Of a stretch of 64,000 nucleotides of DNA, positions 60,281-64,000 are shown piece by piece. The translations under genes and the position numbers were made by a program. The DNA is taken from assembly GCA_025359565.1 (NCBI GenBank), contig JANYFY010000019.1, positions 1 through 64,000 of the forward strand. The letters run 5' to 3'. This DNA comes from Gammaproteobacteria bacterium (GTDB taxonomy: Bacteria; Pseudomonadota; Gammaproteobacteria; Steroidobacterales; Steroidobacteraceae). The notes under the pieces are model-generated. The model saw nothing but the letters and a program-made list of their open reading frames with translations. It had not been told where the DNA came from and ran no database searches. Numbering within the stretch: position 1 is the stretch's first letter; every line of letters begins with the position of its first letter.

Positions 60281-62668
60281 ATGAGTTTTTTCACTAATTA
60301 TCGTGCTGATAGGCTAATCGCCGAGATTAAGTCCGAGGCAAACCCAACCAGTCCCACGGCGCAAAAAGCTGTGGCGAAATTGGTAGCACTTGGGCCGAAC
60401 GCGATAAATCCGATAGTGACAGCGCTTACCGCCGCTGAGAAACGCGAAACAATGGTGCTTGTCGAGGCGCTGTCGAGCTTGATCGACTCGAAATCGCTCC
60501 CGCAGGTGCTAAACGCGATGGCAGAAAGCAATGGACGCGCCGTTTCTGGAATTGCCTGGGCATTATCCTCCAGTCGCAATTATTCCACTGGCGCGTTACT
60601 TGAGGCTTTAACCAAGCCCGAAATGCCGCGTCAAGCGATTCTAGACGTCATAACAGCCCAAAAATCTCGATTTTCGATGCGGGAGTTGCTGAATGCGGCG
60701 TATTTGCAAGAAGCCAATGAACGAGCGGGTCTATTTAAAATTATCGCAGAAGTTGCTGACGAATCCTCAATCGACGATCTACTGACGCGAATTGAGGGCA
60801 AGGATCCCATTGCAAGAGTTCATATCATCAGTGTTCTCGCCCGTTTTAATACCCCCAAAGTACAAACGGCGATTCAGGCGCAGGTCAAAGATAGCCACAA
60901 GTCCGTTCGATCCGCAGCGTTATCAGCGTTATCACGAATGAGCGGGCCCTTCGACGTGGCCTTGTTGTGCACGCTGTTGCGCGATCCCGAAATTGAAGTG
61001 CAGAACAAAGCCGTCGACCTGATCATCCATGCCGATCACCCCGACACGGTCAAGTATTTAGTCGACATTCTCAAGGATGAGAACGAATTCGCCAGACGCG
61101 CTGCAGTGGAAGTGCTAAACGCGGTCGGTACTGCACAATCTGTTAAGTATTTGCTTGCGATCCTTGCCGATACTGATTGGTGGGTGCGTACGCGCGCTGC
61201 CGATGCCTTAGGCAAAATAGGCGGTCCACGCGTAGTTGATGCGGTATTAGTACTTATTAAGGACGAAAACCAAGATATCCGTCGAGCAGCCATTGAGATA
61301 CTGAATCAAACCAAAGACGAACGCGCCGTGGTCCAGTTAATTGAAGCGACGCGCGATAAGGATTGGTGGGTTAGCGAACGCGCGGTCGACGCTTTAGCTG
61401 AAATCGGCAGCGTCAAAGCCCTACCTCGTTTCATTGAAATGCTGGGTTTGCGTGAGGCTAAATCCTTGCCCACTGTGATTCGAGCTATAGGTAAGGTCGG
61501 CGATCCAAAAAACATCGAATCCTTAATGCCGCTGCTAGAGCGCCCCGAAAACGAGATTAAGCTCGAAACTATTGCTGCACTCGCCAAACTTAGCGATGAG
61601 CGGCGTGCCGATACTGTCCGACTAAAGCTGCGCTCCTTGCCAACGACCGGTGAAGCGGCGTTAGGTCAAGCGGTGGCAAGCGCTATTCGGCTGCTCGATG
61701 GCAAGTTTTCCACGCAACAAGTTACGATGGGCAGCCAGGTCCCGAAACCACCGGATCCCTCTCACACGCTGCTGGTTGACAACAAAGAGATTGCTGAGGT
61801 TATCAAACAACAAGAAGTATTAGCAGCGCGCCTCGACATCAGCACACTTCAACCTGGAGATATTATCGAAGGTCGCTACAAATATATCGAGAAGATCGGT
61901 AAGGGTGCCTTCGGTACAGTCCTACTGATGGAAGATACCGTAGTCGAAGAGCGCTTAATCTTAAAGTTTTTAAATCCCAACGTCTCCTCCGACGAAGAAA
62001 TGATGAAACGCTTCGTACATGAGTTACGTTACAGTCGCAAAATAACGCATAAAAATGTCATTAGAATTTACGATTTTCTTTACATCCGTGGCAATTACGC
62101 GATATCAATGGAATATTTTCCCTCGCACACTTTGGGCGGTGAAATTGTTAGTGAGAAACCGGTCGAACTTAAACGCGCGATAAAATTTGGTATTGACATT
62201 GCTACCGGCATGACGGTAGCGCACCAGGCCGGTATCGTGCACCGTGACTTAAAGCCTGCTAATATTTTGATCGACAACACTAGTCTGCTTAAGATTGTGG
62301 ACTTCGGGGTAGCCGCCGCGCAAAGCCAGGGAGACACCCAGCTTACAAAAACAGGCTATGTGATCGGTTCACCGAAGTACATGGCGCCCGAGCAAATTTT
62401 GGGCAAAAAAGTCGATGAACGTGCGGACATTTATAGCGTGGGAGTGATTCTTTATGAGTTACTGTGCGGTGTCCCACCTTATACGCGCGGCGACCATATG
62501 TCCGTGATGTACCAGCATGTTCAAGGTAAGGCGCGTCCGCCTATCGAAATTAACAAAACACTCCCTCAAGAGTTAAATAATTTGGTCGTACAGTGTATGT
62601 CGTTAGATAAGACCAAGAGGCCGCAATCGATGGACGAATTACGACTCTCGCTCGAAAAATTTATTTAG
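60281..62668 (+). CDS. HEAT-repeat protein fused to a Ser/Thr protein kinase
   Basis: A 795-residue fusion. Residues of about 20-470 are HEAT-like helical repeats: units such as RRAAVEVLNAVGTAQSV, VRTRAADALGKIGG and SERAVDALAEIGS recur. A PknB-type kinase domain spans about 530-795 and is intact: P-loop GKGAFGTV at 540-547, catalytic Lys562, HRDLKPAN from 654, DFG from 674, SPKYMAPEQI and DIYSVGVILYELLCG. No membrane segment is seen, so it should be cytoplasmic. It is followed by two PilT-like genes, which suggests that its HEAT arm or kinase acts on pilus retraction, but this is inferred. ATG 60281 is preferred over the TTG at 60272. Confidence 0.9.
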   Translation: MSFFTNYRADRLIAEIKSEANPTSPTAQKAVAKLVALGPNAINPIVTALTAAEKRETMVLVEALSSLIDSKSLPQVLNAMAESNGRAVSGIAWALSSSRNYSTGALLEALTKPEMPRQAILDVITAQKSRFSMRELLNAAYLQEANERAGLFKIIAEVADESSIDDLLTRIEGKDPIARVHIISVLARFNTPKVQTAIQAQVKDSHKSVRSAALSALSRMSGPFDVALLCTLLRDPEIEVQNKAVDLIIHADHPDTVKYLVDILKDENEFARRAAVEVLNAVGTAQSVKYLLAILADTDWWVRTRAADALGKIGGPRVVDAVLVLIKDENQDIRRAAIEILNQTKDERAVVQLIEATRDKDWWVSERAVDALAEIGSVKALPRFIEMLGLREAKSLPTVIRAIGKVGDPKNIESLMPLLERPENEIKLETIAALAKLSDERRADTVRLKLRSLPTTGEAALGQAVASAIRLLDGKFSTQQVTMGSQVPKPPDPSHTLLVDNKEIAEVIKQQEVLAARLDISTLQPGDIIEGRYKYIEKIGKGAFGTVLLMEDTVVEERLILKFLNPNVSSDEEMMKRFVHELRYSRKITHKNVIRIYDFLYIRGNYAISMEYFPSHTLGGEIVSEKPVELKRAIKFGIDIATGMTVAHQAGIVHRDLKPANILIDNTSLLKIVDFGVAAAQSQGDTQLTKTGYVIGSPKYMAPEQILGKKVDERADIYSVGVILYELLCGVPPYTRGDHMSVMYQHVQGKARPPIEINKTLPQELNNLVVQCMSLDKTKRPQSMDELRLSLEKFI

Positions 62669-62706
62669 CGGCAATTTATTGAGCTTCAGGAAGGCTTGTT
62701 AGCACC

Positions 62707-63798
62707 ATGGCAAGAATCGATGCTTTTCTAAAACTAGGACTCGCACAAGGATGTTCGGACTTACATCTGGCCGTGGGTGTTCCTCCTATGCTACGCATGC
62801 ACGGCGATCTGGTACCGATTAAATTCCGTGAATTAGGGGATGCGGAGCTTGACGGTTACATTTCTGAAGTACTGACGCAATCGCAACTAAAAATATTACG
62901 CGACGGTCATGACTTAGATTTCTCGTATGTTTCTACCGAGGGGGGCCGCTTTCGCGTCAACGTGTTTCGCAAGGAGACCGGCATTGGCGCCGCTTTTCGA
63001 TCAATTCCCATGCAAATGCCTAGTATTGATCAATTGGGATTACCGTCTATTGTGCGTAAATTATGCGATTACCATCAAGGCATGATTTTAGTCACTGGCT
63101 CAACGGGCACTGGCAAGTCAACCACGCTAGCTTCAATGATTGACTACTTGAATACCACCCGGGCGCTTAATATCATTAGCTTAGAGGACCCCATCGAATT
63201 CGTGCACCGCAGTAAATCTAGTCAAGTCATCCAACGCGAACTGGGTACTCATCTACCTTCCTTTGCTGAAGGCGTGCGCGCGGCCATGCGCGAAGATCCG
63301 GATGTAATTTTGGTTGGGGAGTTGCGCGATGCCGAAACAATTTCCATGGCCATGACTGCCGCCGAAACTGGTCACTTGGTGTTGGGAACATTACACACCA
63401 CTTCAGCCACCAAGACTATTGATCGGGTAATTGACGCACTACCTACCGAGGAGCGAGAGCAAACCAAAAGTTTTCTTGCGCAAAGTTTGATCGCCGTCAT
63501 TACCCAGGTTTTGGTCAAGAGTCCCGACCAACGAGCACGCCGTGCTATTTGTGAGGTCATGGTACTTACTAAGGCCATCGGCAAACTCATCATGACTGAT
63601 CAAACGCATCAAATTCCGAGCCAGCTGCAAATGGGTAAAGAATACGGCATGCAGTTATTGGACCAAGCGCTCCTCGCGGCCATCAATGCCAAAGAAGTCG
63701 ACCCCGAGCATGCCTATTCGTATGCCTCTGACAAACGCCAATTCCAGCGCTTTGTTTCAGAGATCGATATCCCGCCGACGCCTAGTAATGGGACTTAA
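62707..63798 (+). CDS. PilT/PilU-family type IV pilus retraction ATPase
   Basis: A 363-residue secretion-superfamily ATPase. It has an N-terminal PAS-like domain (about residues 1-100, starting QGCSDLHLAVGVPPMLR), Walker A GSTGTGKST at about residue 131, an acidic box near LEDPIEFVHR, Walker B in DPDVILVGELRD and the His box LGTLHTTSATKTIDRVID. These make it a retraction (PilT-type) rather than an assembly (PilB) motor. It may be the main PilT or a paralogue; the DHLDL-like spacing does not decide. It lies 38 bases after the HEAT-kinase gene and 6 bases before a second PilT-like gene. Confidence 0.9.
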   Translation: MARIDAFLKLGLAQGCSDLHLAVGVPPMLRMHGDLVPIKFRELGDAELDGYISEVLTQSQLKILRDGHDLDFSYVSTEGGRFRVNVFRKETGIGAAFRSIPMQMPSIDQLGLPSIVRKLCDYHQGMILVTGSTGTGKSTTLASMIDYLNTTRALNIISLEDPIEFVHRSKSSQVIQRELGTHLPSFAEGVRAAMREDPDVILVGELRDAETISMAMTAAETGHLVLGTLHTTSATKTIDRVIDALPTEEREQTKSFLAQSLIAVITQVLVKSPDQRARRAICEVMVLTKAIGKLIMTDQTHQIPSQLQMGKEYGMQLLDQALLAAINAKEVDPEHAYSYASDKRQFQRFVSEIDIPPTPSNGT

Positions 63799-63804
63799 AT
63801 TTTA

Positions 63805-64000
63805 ATGGCGGTCATCGACAGCTATCTCACCCAAGTTTTGGAACGCAGTGGCTCTGACTTGCATTTTTTAGCGGGTGACCCTGCGCGTGTCAGGCGCTAT
63901 GGGGAACTTCAGACGCTCAATCAAGAGCCATTAGAGGCGGAAATGGTCAAGACGAGCTTGTACGAAATCATGCCTAAACTAGCGATTCAAAGATTCGAAG
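63805..64000 (+). CDS. Second PilT/PilU-family ATPase, cut by window end (partial)
   Basis: Only the first 65 codons are visible, read from ATG 63805, with the frame open to the window end. The N-terminus (SYLTQVLERSGSDLHFLAGDPARVRRYGEL) matches the N-terminal domain of PilT/PilU ATPases and is similar to the gene before it (GCSDLHLAVGVPPMLRMHGDL). The tandem pair recalls pilT-pilU. Catalytic motifs lie outside the window. Confidence 0.75.
   Translation, partial: MAVIDSYLTQVLERSGSDLHFLAGDPARVRRYGELQTLNQEPLEAEMVKTSLYEIMPKLAIQRFE

Overview
The window is a compact, gene-dense chromosomal segment of a Gram-negative proteobacterium. It carries LptF/LptG, a heptosyltransferase, RdgC, HflK/HflC, Hfq, an AMIN-domain amidase, FimV-like and PilT-like proteins. 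The gene orders are those shared by Beta- and Gammaproteobacteria: tsaE-amiC-mutL-miaA-hfq-hflX-hflK-hflC-DUF2065-purA, rnr-rlmB, lptF-lptG divergent from pepA-valS, and purM-purN divergent from a DUF2066 gene, a CDP-alcohol transferase gene and hda. The sequence alone does not settle the class. I saw no phage, insertion sequence, CRISPR array or rRNA. Two tRNA genes are present, tRNA-Leu(CAG) and tRNA-Glu(CTC).

Layout. 1-9.1 kb: the 3' part of gph, a large periplasmic Slt lytic transglycosylase, rdgC, murJ (lipid II flippase), a PmtA-type phospholipid N-methyltransferase, rlmB and rnr. 9.2-14.3 kb: tRNA-Leu with a good promoter, then a three-gene + strand module of a GltD/NfnB-like flavoprotein fused to a two-cluster ferredoxin, followed by 2-oxoacid:acceptor oxidoreductase alpha and beta subunits. 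This module sits between purA and tRNA-Leu/rnr, which are usually close neighbours. 14.4-24.0 kb: the purA to tsaE cluster on the - strand. 24.0-27.8 kb: queG, a deoxynucleoside kinase, folK, pcnB and tRNA-Glu. 27.8-32.5 kb: a looser region with a 281-bp gene-free stretch, a SnoaL-like gene, a short FimV-like gene and a DUF4382 lipoprotein that ends in a strong terminator. 32.5-36.5 kb: a surface-glycan cluster (GT2 glycosyltransferase, DUF374 acyltransferase, GT1/GT4-like glycosyltransferase, heptosyltransferase). 36.5-43.6 kb: an unrecognised protein, lptG-lptF, pepA and valS. 43.6-47.4 kb: a moxR-DUF58-tgpA operon. 47.4-53.9 kb: prfC, rimI, a family-4-like uracil-DNA glycosylase, pssA, proS, a small lytic transglycosylase and wrbA. 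53.8-60.2 kb: hda, pgsA-like, DUF2066, purM-purN-DUF3108, dcd and apbC. 60.3-64 kb: a HEAT-repeat/Ser-Thr kinase fusion followed by two PilT-family ATPase genes, the second cut by the window end.

How the genes work together. Much of the window concerns the envelope: lipid II export (MurJ), murein cleavage (two lytic transglycosylases and AmiC), LPS assembly and transport (heptosyltransferase, LptFG) and phospholipid synthesis (PssA, PgsA-like, PmtA-like). The rest is mainly translation and RNA metabolism, purine synthesis (PurA, PurM, PurN), deoxynucleotide supply (dNK, Dcd) and replication or repair (Hda, MutL, RdgC, UDG). The least ordinary items are the flavoprotein/ferredoxin-linked 2-oxoacid oxidoreductase module, the HEAT-kinase next to PilT-like motors, and a nine-C homopolymer five codons into a glycosyltransferase gene, which is a candidate phase-variation switch.

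Genes are packed so tightly that many downstream genes start with GTG or TTG inside the upstream stop codon, and seven convergent pairs overlap at their 3' ends, five of them by only 4-6 bases.
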